Source: Bartonella grahamii subsp. shimonis | GTDB lineage: Bacteria > Pseudomonadota > Alphaproteobacteria > Rhizobiales > Rhizobiaceae | Assembly (NCBI RefSeq): GCF_036327415.1 | Contig: NZ_CP123961.1 | Coordinates: 434,001-498,000, forward strand | Reading direction: 5' to 3' | DNA: 64,000 nt | In this document: positions 23,944-33,302 of the stretch, piece by piece | How the letters are laid out: each line of letters begins with the position of its first letter | Position numbering within the stretch: position 1 is the stretch's first letter | The notes under the pieces: model-generated | The model's input: only the letters and a program-made list of their open reading frames with translations | Databases searched by the model: none | Told to the model about the DNA's origin: nothing | Program-made: the position numbers and the translations under genes

Positions 23944-24123
23944 TGGGTTTATAGTTATACAATTCACGGACGTTATCGCGAAATGGGCTTTGGGAGAACT
24001 TTGAGAGAGGTCTCTTTAAAACAAACACCTGAATTTGCAACACAATGGCATTCTGTTTTTACGTGAAGGGCGTAATTCCATTAAAGAACGCGATAAACAA
24101 AAGCGTGAGGCAAGCGTAGAGTT
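23944..24123 (+). pseudogene. Phage integrase (P4 type) N-terminal fragment, decayed
   Basis: In the + strand frame starting at 23944 the sequence reads WVYSYTIHGRYREMGFG followed by EVSLKQTPEFATQWHSV. After a frameshift near 24055-24065 it continues LREGRNSIKERDKQKREAS. This order is that of the arm-DNA-binding N-terminal domain (DUF4102) of P4-type tyrosine integrases, whose members typically read W.YRY...GR.R.MGLG then SL..AR then L..G.DP...R. No start codon, catalytic domain or intact frame remains, and a stop codon (TAA, 23941-23943) lies just before it. It marks an old integrative-element insertion. No tRNA gene is adjacent. Confidence 0.7.
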
Positions 24124-24289
24124 CATAAGATATCGGTTTTATTTTTAAACGGATTTAAAGCAATATTTTTTAATAATAAAAATTACCTATTATTTTAGAT
24201 TTTTGTTTATTGTTTTTTTGAATGAGATTACTTTCCTTATAACGAATAGCCTCCAAACGGAACACTAGAAAAGATAACACTACAGTGTT

Positions 24290-24696
24290 GCAAATTCATT
24301 TGCTCGTTTTAAAGAAACATTCCTCAGTGTTGTGCTTGAGCCTATTTCATAAGATTGCTTGTGAAATGGTATAAAGTACCTTTTATGAATGGTATAAAAT
24401 CCATACTACCGTTATTAATAAAGGTATAAGTATTCATTAAAGATATAAGCCGGCATTATCATTCTATTTTTCAGCTTCTCATGTTGCCGACAATCTTTTC
24501 ACTTGAAAATGTAGAGGTATTTTTATTGCTTATCTTAAAAGCTTTTATGCATACACCAATATCTCTTATGACACGCAACAAGTACTTTTAATTGATTCAT
24601 CGTAAATATAAAGAAAATTTGCAATAAGCAAATTACATCTTATCTTTTATTTAAGATATAAAGTAATAAATTATGCTTATAAATCAAAGTATTAAG
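24290..24696 (+). repeat. Dispersed repeat family B, copy 7
   Basis: One of the longest copies: 'cgttttaaagaaacattcct', 'gtgaaatggtataaagtacc', 'gaatggtataaaatccatac', 'ttttatgcatacaccaatat' and 'ttatgacacgcaac', ending ATAAATTATGCTTATAAATC at 24666. It lies downstream of the minus-strand ABC exporter. Confidence 0.75.
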
Positions 24697-24928
24697 ACGC
24701 ATGCCAAAAGATATTTTTTGTGAAAATATTTATCAGAGTTATATGTCGTATTTTTCTATTTAGGCAGTTAAAAGAAAGAGGAATGCCATTTTACTTTTCA
24801 TCTGTTTTTTTTGCATATTGAAATCATAGCCTTATATAAGCACTAACGTTGTGCACTTATAAACTCTTCAAGAAGTTCAGGTATTGGAGGAATGTCACTT
24901 TAGTTTCTAGATGTAGAAAAAATAGCAA

Positions 24929-24948
24929 AGCTTGCTTTAAAGCAAGCT
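24929..24948. terminator. 20-bp perfect palindrome
   Basis: AGCTTGCTTTAAAGCAAGCT is a perfect 20-bp palindrome. On the minus strand it is followed by TTTGCTATTTTTT, so it could terminate transcripts from the right, although the nearest gene end is about 690 nt away. A protein-binding dyad is the alternative. Confidence 0.4.
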
Positions 24949-25039
24949 ACAATAGTAAAAAAGTTTTATAATAAATCCTCTCTTATTTTTTCAATGTTTT
25001 TCTTTTACGCTGAGTGTATCTATAATTTGCAGCACAATT

Positions 25040-25310
25040 TATAATTGTCAGCTTATCCTGTTGTACCATAAAAGATCTATTATTTGAGGTGTGGTGATAA
25101 TAAAAGCGTGTAGCCTCTTTGATCAAGTGCTTTGAAAGCATGTGATGAATCTTTAGGGTAAGCCTTGTATTAAGTGAATCACATAAGTTGTTATCAAGTA
25201 GAACGAACTCGATAAGAATCTAGATTGTTTACAGATGAGATTGGGTAGGAATTTTTAACCTTTAAGGTATGATGAGGAAAAAACTGTCAGTGCAGGGATA
25301 AACACGGATA
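25040..25310 (+). repeat. Dispersed repeat family A, copy 2
   Basis: Shares in order 'cctgttgtaccataaaag', 'ttgaggtgtggtgata', 'tattaagtgaatcacataag' and 'aagaatctagattgtttaca' with the other family A copies. Confidence 0.65.
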
Positions 25311-25638
25311 AAGGTGGCATCAATCTACATGCTTCCTTTTTCTTGACAGTTTTTTACAACTTTATGCCCTCTCTTTTAGGATTCACAACACTTATGAATG
25401 TTTCAACACTCATTTGAGGAAAGGAGGGGGGAATTTCATTGTTAAAGTCAATTGCATTCAACAAAATAGTGGGTAAAGTTTTCATCTAAATCCGAGAAGT
25501 TTATTTTCAATAAACTATAAATTCTTTGCTAATTCTTGATTGAAGTAATATTTTTTCTTGGTAACTTATCTATTTTTACAAATGGGGCGTTAGCTTCTAT
25601 CCATTTTTGATTTTAAATTTTATTTAAATACTTAGAAA

Positions 25639-27405
25639 TTAGGACGTGTGTTTTTTAAACTGGATATTATGAAGTTTTTTATAAAACCCATGTTCTTTTG
25701 CGAGTAATTCTTTCTGAGTACCTTGTTCAATCAGTTGTCCATTTTGTATGATCACAATTTTATGAGCACGAGCAATCGTTGAAAGGCGATGAGCAATAAT
25801 GATCGTTGTGCGTCCTTTGGTAAGGTGATGAAGTGCTTCATTAATTTGTGCTTCGGTGTGTGAATCCAGAGCGCTTGTTGCTTCATCAAGAATCAGAATT
25901 TCACTATCGTGAATCATTGCTCTAGCGATAGCGAGTCGTTGTTTTTGTCCTCCTGAAAGATTACAGCCATTATCACCTATTTGTGTATCATAACCATTTG
26001 GCAAACTCATAATAAAGTCATGAGCATTTGCTGCTTTTGCTGCTTCGATAATTTCGTCATCACGAGCCCCTTCTTTTCCAAGCCCGATATTATATTTAAT
26101 AGTTCCTTGAAAGAGAAACGTATCCTGTCCTACATAAGCCATCAGGTTTCTCAGAGAGCGAAATGTCGTGTAGCGGATGTCTTGATCATTAATCAATATG
26201 CGTCCTTTTGTGGGGTCATAGAGGCGCATAATAAGATTGATAAGGGTTGACTTTCCCGAACCGGATGGTCCCACCAATGCTGTCATTTTTCCAGTTTCTA
26301 TTTCTAGGTTGATGTCTTTCAGGACCATTTTTTTATCAGTGTAGGCAAAAGAAACATGTTCGAAACGAATAGTTCCTTGCGTTTTATTCAGATCTTTAGC
26401 TTCTTTATGTTCTATAACTGTAAGGGGACAATCGAGTATTTCAAACATCGTACGGATATTGACCAAGCCAGATTCAATTTTGACACGTACATTTGCTAGC
26501 CTTTTTGCGGGTTCATAAGCTAAAAGTAAAGCAACAATAAAGGACATAAATTCACCTTGAACACCTGCACGTTGGGTTGCAAGATAACCGGAAAAACAAA
26601 TAATACCTGCAATGGCAACACCCGTGAGTGTTTCCATAATCGGATTAGTAATAGCTTCGAGTGTTGCAATATTGTTTGTTTGTTTTTCAACATCACAAAT
26701 AGCTTTGTCCATACGTTTTTTCATGACTTCTTCTAGTGAAAAAGCTTTAATAACTCGAATACCAACAGCTGTTTCCTGTACGATCTTGATAATTTCACCA
26801 AGTGAAAGGAGCTCTTTTTCCATCAGGTGGCGAACGCGTTTTAAAGCCATTCGAACGCCTAAAAAGGCTAGTGGTCCTACGATTAAAGTAATAGAGATTA
26901 ACACAAAGTTTTGAATGAACATGACAAGCAACAAACCACTAACGGAAAGCAGATCACGTACAAAAGTTGTGATAATAGTATCAATTATATTACGTACGGC
27001 TGTCGCATTATGAGTTACACGAACAAGAAGATCAGATGAAGTGTTATTATGATAAAAAGAGACTCCTTGTTCCATAAGTCGTGCAAAAATTTTACGCTGT
27101 TGTTCAGCAATGATACTATTACCTGCTTTATTTAGAAAGTAAGTTTGGGAAAAAGTTGCAACTCCTTTGAGAATAAAGATAAAAGCAATGAAGCTAGAAA
27201 TCAAAACAATCATAGGAAAATCTTGTGCATCAATAATCTGATTAACAACATCACGCATAATCCATGCACTGGTTGCCGTGGTACAAGAAATGATGATCAT
27301 TGAGAAAATAGCCGCACTGTACCAACGCATATGTTTACGAAAATTTTCTCGCAAAAGGCGGATAATAAGATGTTTATCGAAAGAGGAAATTTGTTTTTTA
27401 GCCAT
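25639..27405 (-). CDS. ABC exporter, fused permease-ATPase (MsbA/lipid A-type)
   Basis: This is a half-transporter of 588 residues that should work as a homodimer in the inner membrane. The N-terminal half has six predicted membrane segments (for example near residues 25-47, 60-82, 140-185 and 255-300). The ATPase half carries Walker A GPSGSGKSTL, the Q-loop AYVGQDTFLFQGT, the signature NLSGGQKQRLAIARAM, Walker B EILILDEATSALD and the H-loop IIIAHRLSTI. It resembles MsbA-type lipid flippases and is often annotated so in this group, but substrate cannot be read from sequence. It is a single gene flanked by repeats on its 3' side. Confidence 0.9.
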   Translation of the reverse strand: MAKKQISSFDKHLIIRLLRENFRKHMRWYSAAIFSMIIISCTTATSAWIMRDVVNQIIDAQDFPMIVLISSFIAFIFILKGVATFSQTYFLNKAGNSIIAEQQRKIFARLMEQGVSFYHNNTSSDLLVRVTHNATAVRNIIDTIITTFVRDLLSVSGLLLVMFIQNFVLISITLIVGPLAFLGVRMALKRVRHLMEKELLSLGEIIKIVQETAVGIRVIKAFSLEEVMKKRMDKAICDVEKQTNNIATLEAITNPIMETLTGVAIAGIICFSGYLATQRAGVQGEFMSFIVALLLAYEPAKRLANVRVKIESGLVNIRTMFEILDCPLTVIEHKEAKDLNKTQGTIRFEHVSFAYTDKKMVLKDINLEIETGKMTALVGPSGSGKSTLINLIMRLYDPTKGRILINDQDIRYTTFRSLRNLMAYVGQDTFLFQGTIKYNIGLGKEGARDDEIIEAAKAANAHDFIMSLPNGYDTQIGDNGCNLSGGQKQRLAIARAMIHDSEILILDEATSALDSHTEAQINEALHHLTKGRTTIIIAHRLSTIARAHKIVIIQNGQLIEQGTQKELLAKEHGFYKKLHNIQFKKHTS

Positions 27406-28001
27406 GAAATGCTTCTATATTCTCTCATTATTTTATGCAAGATTGGAACACTCTTAATTAAAAAGTCCCTTAATCTTTTTTACAAAAATAACCTTTTGTT
27501 TCAAGGTTCATCACATCAATTTCACGACGGCGAGAGTGAAGAATGTAGTGCAAAGTTTCGGTGAAAGGTACAACGAAAATTCATTGTTCATCATTATTTT
27601 TAGTTTTCAATAAAAGGTACCGGCGAGTTTCACCATTATATTTACCAATTTCCATATTGTGATAGCCTTTGGCATTTGAAATGATTCACAAAAAATACTT
27701 CTGCTTTTTTAATAATTTTTATGTATCATCTCTATTTGTGATGTATAAGCAAACAATTTTGCTGTATTGCATGAGAAGAGAGCTTGAAATGAAAAGATCT
27801 TACGATGTTCGAGCTCTCTCATTTAAGATGCAAAATAACGAATTCTTTTTATAAATCGATAAAGCATTATTAGACTCTTAAAAGGATTTATACACATTTA
27901 TAAAACCCTAAAAGCACCACAAAAATTCTATGTGGTACTTCTAAATAATGCTATACACATCATTTTGATGAGTTGCATGCAAATATTATTCCAACGCAAA
28001 A
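27406..28001. other. Intergenic region with repeat
   Basis: About 600 nt between the exporter start and the infC stop. The part 27650-27860 is a family B copy. The rest is AT-rich with no recognisable gene; small open frames here overlap the repeat. Confidence 0.65.
27650..27860 (+). repeat. Dispersed repeat family B, copy 8 (degenerate)
   Basis: Degenerate direct copy: 'ggcatttgaaatgattcaca', 'acttctgcttttttaata', 'cgatgttcgagctctctcat', 'ttataaatcgata'. It lies about 140 nt downstream of the minus-strand infC stop. Confidence 0.5.
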
Positions 28002-28538
28002 CTATTTAGGCGCTATCACCATCATCATTTGCCGGCCTTCAAGCTTTGGCTCCAATTCGATTTTAGCAATTTCACTTGTATCTTCTTTCACACGCTGAAG
28101 AAGCTTTAATCCAAGGTCTTGGTGAGCCATTTCACGACCACGAAAACGCAAAGTAATCTTTACTTTATCACCATGATCAATAAAGCGATGAACAGCCTTG
28201 AGTTTGACTCCATAATCATGGACATCGACATTTGGGCGCATCTTAATCTCTTTGATTTCGATGACTTTTTGCTTCTTACGCGTTTCAGCAGCTTTTTTTT
28301 GGGTTTGATATTTTAATTTGCCCAAATCGATGATTTTACACACGGGTGGCTCTGCATTCGGTACAATTTCAACCAAATCCAGTCCGGCATCTGCAGCCAT
28401 AGCAAGAGCTTCTTGTATCGCAACAACTCCCTGATGTTGTCCCTCATCATTGATAAGCTGAACATGAGGTACCCGGATATCCTGATTTGAACGTGGTCCG
28501 TCTTTTTGGGTAGGTGTCATTTTAAACGGTTTACGAAT
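28002..28538 (-). CDS. infC: Translation initiation factor IF-3
   Basis: IF-3 binds the 30S subunit, keeps it free of 50S and checks start-codon and initiator-tRNA pairing. The N-domain ([34 protein letters not shown]) and C-domain ([31 protein letters not shown]) are complete. The first ATG is at 28520, but the frame continues upstream as IRKPFK from an ATT at 28536-28538 preceded by GGAG 8 nt away. That matches the alphaproteobacterial IF-3 N-terminus (MRRPF-like). I therefore call ATT as the start, giving 178 residues. Starting infC on a rare codon (AUU in E. coli) lets IF-3 repress its own translation, and the same control is likely here. Confidence 0.93.
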   Translation of the reverse strand: MRKPFKMTPTQKDGPRSNQDIRVPHVQLINDEGQHQGVVAIQEALAMAADAGLDLVEIVPNAEPPVCKIIDLGKLKYQTQKKAAETRKKQKVIEIKEIKMRPNVDVHDYGVKLKAVHRFIDHGDKVKITLRFRGREMAHQDLGLKLLQRVKEDTSEIAKIELEPKLEGRQMMMVIAPK

Positions 28539-28711
28539 GGTTTATGCTCCTTAATTTGATTCAACTACAGTTAATTTAATATACAATTATGCACCTAAAA
28601 ACAACTATAATTCGCGCCTTTTTCATTATTTGATTTATTACTTTTTGGGATTTAGATTATAAAAGTTTTTCTCTTAATTTAAAGAAATTGTTTTATGGAG
28701 GCTACAGAATT

Positions 28712-29491
28712 ATGGATCAAAATATTTCTTGTCAGTTTTTTTCATTTGAGAACACCGCACTTGCAGTACGCTATCGCAAGGGGCGCCAATCTCCAGGTTT
28801 GGTTTGGCTTCATGGCTATCTATCCGATATGTCAGGGGATAAGGCGATGTTGGTTGATAGTTTTGCTCAGAAGAATGATTTGTCTTGTTTACGTTTTGAT
28901 TACTCTGGACATGGAGAATCGGGTGGTGATTTTTTTCAAGGAACGATTTCGCGCTGGGTTAAAGAAAGTTTAGCGGTTTTTGAAACTTATTGTGAGGGGC
29001 CACAAATTTTGATTGGCACCTCTATGGGCGGGTGGATTGCGCTAAAGCTTGCTATGATGCTAGCACAGAAAAATAAGAAGCTTGCTGGCATGGTCTTGAT
29101 TGCGCCAGCACCTGATTTTACACAAACATTGATAGAATCAGGGGTGGGTCGAAAGGGGTGGAAAATTTTAGAAGAAACAGAGCATATTGAACGATCTGCG
29201 ATTAGTTATACGGAGCCGGTTCCCTTTACAAAAGTATTTATTGAAGATGGCAGAGACAACTGCGTCATGAAGGGATGTATAGATGTTGGATGTCCAATCC
29301 ATATTCTACAAGGGATGGAAGATGTGGAGATACCCTATCAGCATACTATGACTTTACTTGATCATTTGCCTCTCCATGATGTAACATTGACACTTGTTCG
29401 TGATGCAGATCATCGCTTTTCTCGTCCACAAGATTTGGATTGCCTTGAAATGGTATTGAGATCTTTTATTAATCAGATTAATACAAAATAA
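28712..29491 (+). CDS. Alpha/beta hydrolase
   Basis: A cytoplasmic-looking serine hydrolase of 259 residues. The nucleophile elbow GTSMGG is near residue 107, an acid residue is likely in GMEDVEIPYQH, and the catalytic histidine in RDADHRFSRP. The oxyanion region is LVWLHGYLSDMSGDKA. The ATG at 28712 follows GGAGG at a good distance and is preferred over an in-frame ATG at 28688. The gene is divergent from infC and shortly upstream of the YgjP-type peptidase gene (31 nt). Substrate unknown; esterase or acyl-hydrolase activity is the usual guess for this family. Confidence 0.88.
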   Translation: MDQNISCQFFSFENTALAVRYRKGRQSPGLVWLHGYLSDMSGDKAMLVDSFAQKNDLSCLRFDYSGHGESGGDFFQGTISRWVKESLAVFETYCEGPQILIGTSMGGWIALKLAMMLAQKNKKLAGMVLIAPAPDFTQTLIESGVGRKGWKILEETEHIERSAISYTEPVPFTKVFIEDGRDNCVMKGCIDVGCPIHILQGMEDVEIPYQHTMTLLDHLPLHDVTLTLVRDADHRFSRPQDLDCLEMVLRSFINQINTK

Positions 29492-29522
29492 GGGATACAT
29501 TTATTGATGAAGATAAAAATAT

Positions 29523-30269
29523 ATGAGCATTTCTAAACAGTATTTTAGTTTTTCTGATCGCTCCGTACCTGTACGGGTGCGGGAAAATAAATGTGCACGC
29601 CGTCTTACCTTACGTGTTGATGCGAGCGGACAGAGGATTTGTGTAACAACACCACCAGCGGTAAGTCTCTGTACGATTCAAACTTTTATTGAAAAACACC
29701 GCTCTTGGATTGAGGCACGTCTTACTTGTGTACAAATCTCTCATGAACATGCTTATCTCAAAGAGGGGGCAACTATTCCTTTATTGGGTGTTTCCCATAC
29801 CATAAAGCATGGAGAAGGACGTGGGGTAACAGAAATCATTACAGCAGATGCGGAGCAAGGACCTAAAATTATTGTTTATGGTCGATTAGAATACCTCCCA
29901 AGACGCATTGCCGACGTTTTGAAAAAACAAGCAGCACGCATTATAACACCTTTGGTGGCACATTATGCCCATAAAGTAGAGCGTAAAGTCAAATCAATTT
30001 GTTATAAAGATACGAGAAGTCGTTGGGGATCTTGTTCAATAGATAAGCGTCTTTCTTTTTCTTGGCGCCTTGTTATGGCACCAAAAGAAGTTGTGGGATA
30101 TGTTGTTGCTCATGAGGTTGCTCATCTTGTTGAAATGAATCACGGTCCAAGATTTTGGGCTCTTTGTGAAGAACTATGTCCTGATAGTAAAATGTATCGT
30201 GCTTGGTTGAAGGAAAATGCTCATAGATTACAAGCAATTAATTTTGATTCATATAGTTTAGAGGCGTAA
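29523..30269 (+). CDS. YgjP/SprT-like zinc metallopeptidase (DUF45)
   Basis: A 248-residue protein of the YgjP family (M48-type). The zinc motif HEVAH is near residue 200 in VAHEVAHLVEMNHGPRFW, the third ligand region follows in NHGPRFWALCEELCPD, and the upstream signature RSRWGSCSIDKRLSFSWRL is diagnostic. No signal peptide is seen, so it is probably cytoplasmic. It follows the hydrolase gene closely and may share its transcript. Its physiological substrate is not known. The stop codon lies inside a 20-bp tandem duplication (30253-30292). Confidence 0.9.
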   Translation: MSISKQYFSFSDRSVPVRVRENKCARRLTLRVDASGQRICVTTPPAVSLCTIQTFIEKHRSWIEARLTCVQISHEHAYLKEGATIPLLGVSHTIKHGEGRGVTEIITADAEQGPKIIVYGRLEYLPRRIADVLKKQAARIITPLVAHYAHKVERKVKSICYKDTRSRWGSCSIDKRLSFSWRLVMAPKEVVGYVVAHEVAHLVEMNHGPRFWALCEELCPDSKMYRAWLKENAHRLQAINFDSYSLEA

Positions 30270-30292
30270 AAAATAGTTTAGAGGCGTAAAAA
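30253..30292 (+). repeat. Exact 20-bp tandem duplication over the stop codon
   Basis: ATAGTTTAGAGGCGTAAAAA occurs twice in a row. The first unit contains the last codons and TAA stop of the YgjP-type gene, so the second is a non-coding copy of the gene's end. Confidence 0.95.
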
Positions 30293-30512
30293 ACTTTCTA
30301 ATGAAGGCAATATTTAACGGAACTTTTTGTTGAGTGTTTTGTTGTGTGTGTACTTGCTCATGCATAATGAGGAAGCCATTGAAGCTCTCAGCACGATTGT
30401 TCTCCCCTGCTTGGTTTGCTGAGTGTCTTCAATGTTTTTGCTTTATCTTTTTCGTAATTCAGCGTAATAATCTTAAGTTTCGATGACTTATAAAAAATGG
30501 GAAGGGGACCTT

Positions 30513-31685
30513 ATGCCTGTTCTTACAGATCCACTTCAGCTACTACAGACGCTTATCCGTTGTCCTTCTGTTACACCTCATGAAGCAGGGGCTTTATCAG
30601 CTTTGGAACAATTTTTGAAAAAAATGGGATTTCATGTCGAGCGCCCTATTTTTACGGATAAAAATACAGATAATGTTGAAAATCTTTATGCAAAAATGGG
30701 AAATGAAGGACCCCATCTTATGTTTGCAGGTCATACAGATGTCGTACCACCAGGTGCATTGGGTGAATGGACCTACTCACCTTTTGAAGCTGTCATAGAT
30801 CAGGGGAAATTATATGGGCGGGGTGCTGTTGATATGAAGGGCGGAATCGCTTGTTTTATTGCGGCGCTAGCGCGAGTTCTTGAGAAACGGCCCATTAAAG
30901 GAATGGTAAGTTTTTTGATTACCGGTGATGAAGAGGGACCTGCTATTAATGGTACTGTCAAACTTCTCAAATGGGCAGAAAAAAAAGGCGAAAAATGGAC
31001 TGCGGCTCTTGTGGGGGAACCAACAAGTGTAAAGACTGTTGGGGATGTCATCAAAATTGGTCGCCGCGGATCGATTTCTGGTATTATTACTGTGAGAGGT
31101 CGCCAAGGTCATGTTGCTTTTCCAGAGCGGGCTGCTAATCCATTGCCTTTGGCAAGTAAGCTTATTCAAGCATTGACACAAACTGTTTTAGATAAAGGGA
31201 CAGAGAATTTTCAACCCAGTAATTTAGAGCTAACAAGCATCGATACCGGTAATTTAGCGGTCAATGTTATCCCAGCGCAGACAACAGTTCATTTTAATAT
31301 ACGCTACAATGATCTTTGGACAAAAGAAACACTGATGGAGGAAATTAAAAAGCGTCTTGCTTTGGTGCAACCAAAAAACAATAGTGACCAATATCCCTCT
31401 TATCAGCTTGAATGGATTCCAAGTTTAGGGGATGTTTTTTTGACCAAAAATGATAAACTCATTCAAACTTTATCCAATGCTATTAAAAGTGTAACAGGGA
31501 GTATACCAGAATGTTCCACTTCTGGTGGTACTTCAGATGCGCGATTTATTAAGGATTATTGCCCAGTGGTTGAATTTGGCTTACCAGGGCAAACGATGCA
31601 TATGGTAGATGAGTGTGTAGCCCTTGATGCAGTGGAAACGCTTACTGCTATTTATGAGCGTTTTATTGTTGATTTTTTTGCATAA
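30513..31685 (+). CDS. dapE: Succinyl-diaminopimelate desuccinylase
   Basis: DapE removes succinate from N-succinyl-LL-diaminopimelate, supplying diaminopimelate for peptidoglycan and lysine. This zinc M20-family enzyme shows metal ligands in [11 protein letters not shown] and [12 protein letters not shown], the catalytic glutamate pair in TGDEEGPA, and the ends [10 protein letters not shown] and GQTMHMVDE. The ATG at 30513 follows AAGGGG and gives 390 residues; an upstream ATG at 30483 is in frame but adds a non-conserved leader. In many rhizobia dapE lies beside dapD and truA. Here dapD is about 24 kb away at 55056, so the cluster has been split. Confidence 0.96.
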   Translation: MPVLTDPLQLLQTLIRCPSVTPHEAGALSALEQFLKKMGFHVERPIFTDKNTDNVENLYAKMGNEGPHLMFAGHTDVVPPGALGEWTYSPFEAVIDQGKLYGRGAVDMKGGIACFIAALARVLEKRPIKGMVSFLITGDEEGPAINGTVKLLKWAEKKGEKWTAALVGEPTSVKTVGDVIKIGRRGSISGIITVRGRQGHVAFPERAANPLPLASKLIQALTQTVLDKGTENFQPSNLELTSIDTGNLAVNVIPAQTTVHFNIRYNDLWTKETLMEEIKKRLALVQPKNNSDQYPSYQLEWIPSLGDVFLTKNDKLIQTLSNAIKSVTGSIPECSTSGGTSDARFIKDYCPVVEFGLPGQTMHMVDECVALDAVETLTAIYERFIVDFFA

Positions 31686-31709
31686 AAAGAAATGATTGCT
31701 GGTTTAAAA

Positions 31710-31975
31710 ATACCTTTATCTTGTTGTGCCATAAGACATTGCCATTTGAGATGTGGTGATATGAGACACGTAAGACTTAATATATTAAGTGGTTTTAGAG
31801 TAAGTGGTGAATATTCTTAAGTTGGGTTCTTGCCTGTAGAGCCTTTCGTTAAGTGAATTACATAATTGGAAAGCCAAGAGGGACCTGCTTTAAGAAGCAG
31901 AACTTTTTACAGACTGTATTGGATTAAAAATATTCGTTCTTTAAAGTATAGAAAGGAAGTCAACATGCAATCATA
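31710..31975 (+). repeat. Dispersed repeat family A, copy 3
   Basis: 'cttgttgtgccataagacat', 'tttgagatgtggtgatatga', 'aatatattaagtggttttag', 'agtaagtggtgaatattctt', 'ttcgttaagtgaattacata' and 'ctttttacagactgtattgg' follow in the same order as in copies 1 and 2. It starts about 25 nt after the dapE stop. Confidence 0.7.
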
Positions 31976-32914
31976 TATGGAAAACAATGAATACTATATC
32001 GCAATTGTGTGATGACAGGTTGAAGCCATAAAGATATACAAAAATATATTGCTATTGTAAAAAGTTCGTACAGCATAAATGTGCTCATTCACGGTTTATG
32101 CCTTAATATGGTTTCTGCACTCTCATAAAGGTACTTCTTGTTTCAATTAGCTTCTCTTAGAGTAAAGCCCATAGGAATGCGCTTTAAGTTTGTTTTATTT
32201 CATATATTTTTCCCTGCTTTTTTTGTTTTCAAGAACTTTCGTTGCAAAATCATTATGAGATAGAAGGTGAGCTTATTTACTCAGCTTTAATATTGGTTAT
32301 GATAAAGATACACAAAAATTCTTTTGTAGCAGCACGTTGACTTCTTTAGTCAAGGATTGCCCTGGTATTATTCTTTTTAATAAAATAATCTTAAAGGGCG
32401 CGTACAGATACTCATAAGCATGTACGCATACAAGTAAGATTATATGGGATTAATGTCATTTCGCTCGCTAACAAAGCAATCTCGATTCATATTTGGTATA
32501 TTTGCCATTTTAAGTGCATTATTTTTTAATAAAGCTCATGATTTTACTCTGACCTATAAATCAATACCAATCATACAGCCGCGTATCTCAAATAAATATT
32601 GGTTCAGTATTTTTTGCGACAACAGCCTTTACATGCCAGAATAGGATAAAAGTATTGTGTATATCTATTTTTGTAATCTCTGAAGCAGACATACAACCAC
32701 AACCTCACTGAGGGAAAAGGTATAAAGGTAAAAATCAGCGTGCTTTTTTACTCTCTTTTTTTATTTTGCTTTACGGTTTTCAAAAGTATCTAGAGTAATA
32801 TCTTTTTAAATAATCAGAGATTAATGCATAGTTTCATGCTTATTTCTCTAGTTCTTTAAATTGTGCCACGATTTCATAAAGAACAATACATTATTGTATT
32901 ATGCATTCACATAC

Positions 32915-33292
32915 TTGTTTTAAAGAAGTTTTCTCAATGTTTGTCACATTCATGCTACTACGGTGCTTATAAATAGTGCAATATAAAATTTTCCGTGAAA
33001 TGTACAAGATCTATAGTGCCTCACCATCTTTATGTTTATGAAAAAGAAAGTTAGACCACCATACACTTTCTAGCTCAAAATATTGCGCTAGCTTTTAGTA
33101 CTTAAGAGTATTCATAAGAGGCATTTACTCCTTTTTTATAGTTTTTATCCGCACGCTTCCCTACTTTTAAGATGTAAAAAAATGGTGGTAACTAATTTAC
33201 TATAAATAGTTTTGAAATGAGAGAATCTCACGATATTCTAATCTTGATTTTGCTATGAAAAATGATAATTATAATTAAAATCAGTATGTTGT
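32915..33292 (+). repeat. Dispersed repeat family B, copy 9
   Basis: 'tgttttaaagaagttttctc', 'gtgcaatataaaattttccg', 'gcctcaccatctttatgttt', 'ttttgaaatgagagaatctc' and 'acgatattctaatcttgatt' are recognisable. The copy ends within 15 nt of the hemW stop codon. Confidence 0.7.
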
Positions 33293-33302
33293 TGTAAAAA
33301 CT

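Larger units (their letters stand above)
23378..25638. other. Long non-coding gap between convergent tamB and ABC exporter
   Basis: About 2.3 kb holding an inverted family B copy (23653-23930), a decayed phage integrase fragment (23944-24123), a direct family B copy (24290-24696), a 20-bp palindrome (24929-24948) and a family A copy (25040-25310). No intact gene was seen. Confidence 0.75.
31686..33302. other. Long non-coding gap between convergent dapE and hemW
   Basis: About 1.6 kb. Family A repeat at 31710-31975 and family B repeat at about 32915-33292. A 66-codon frame at 32444 has no homology that I recognise and is not called. The middle is AT-rich and unassigned. Confidence 0.7.

Noticed and set aside
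24840-24890. Minus-strand peptide-like stretch DIPPIPELLEEFISAQR
   Set aside because: It looks like the end of a protein, but there is no open frame upstream and the similarity could be chance.
30300-30480. Minus-strand stretch reading NNRAESFNGFLIMHEQVH, thought to be a transposase remnant
   Set aside because: Only a vague resemblance to the NRAE motif of IS6-type transposases; the frame is interrupted and no inverted repeats were found.
32444-32644. 66-codon frame after dapE, with a hydrophobic segment
   Set aside because: No recognisable family, no good ribosome site, and located in a decayed repeat-rich gap. Not enough to call a gene.
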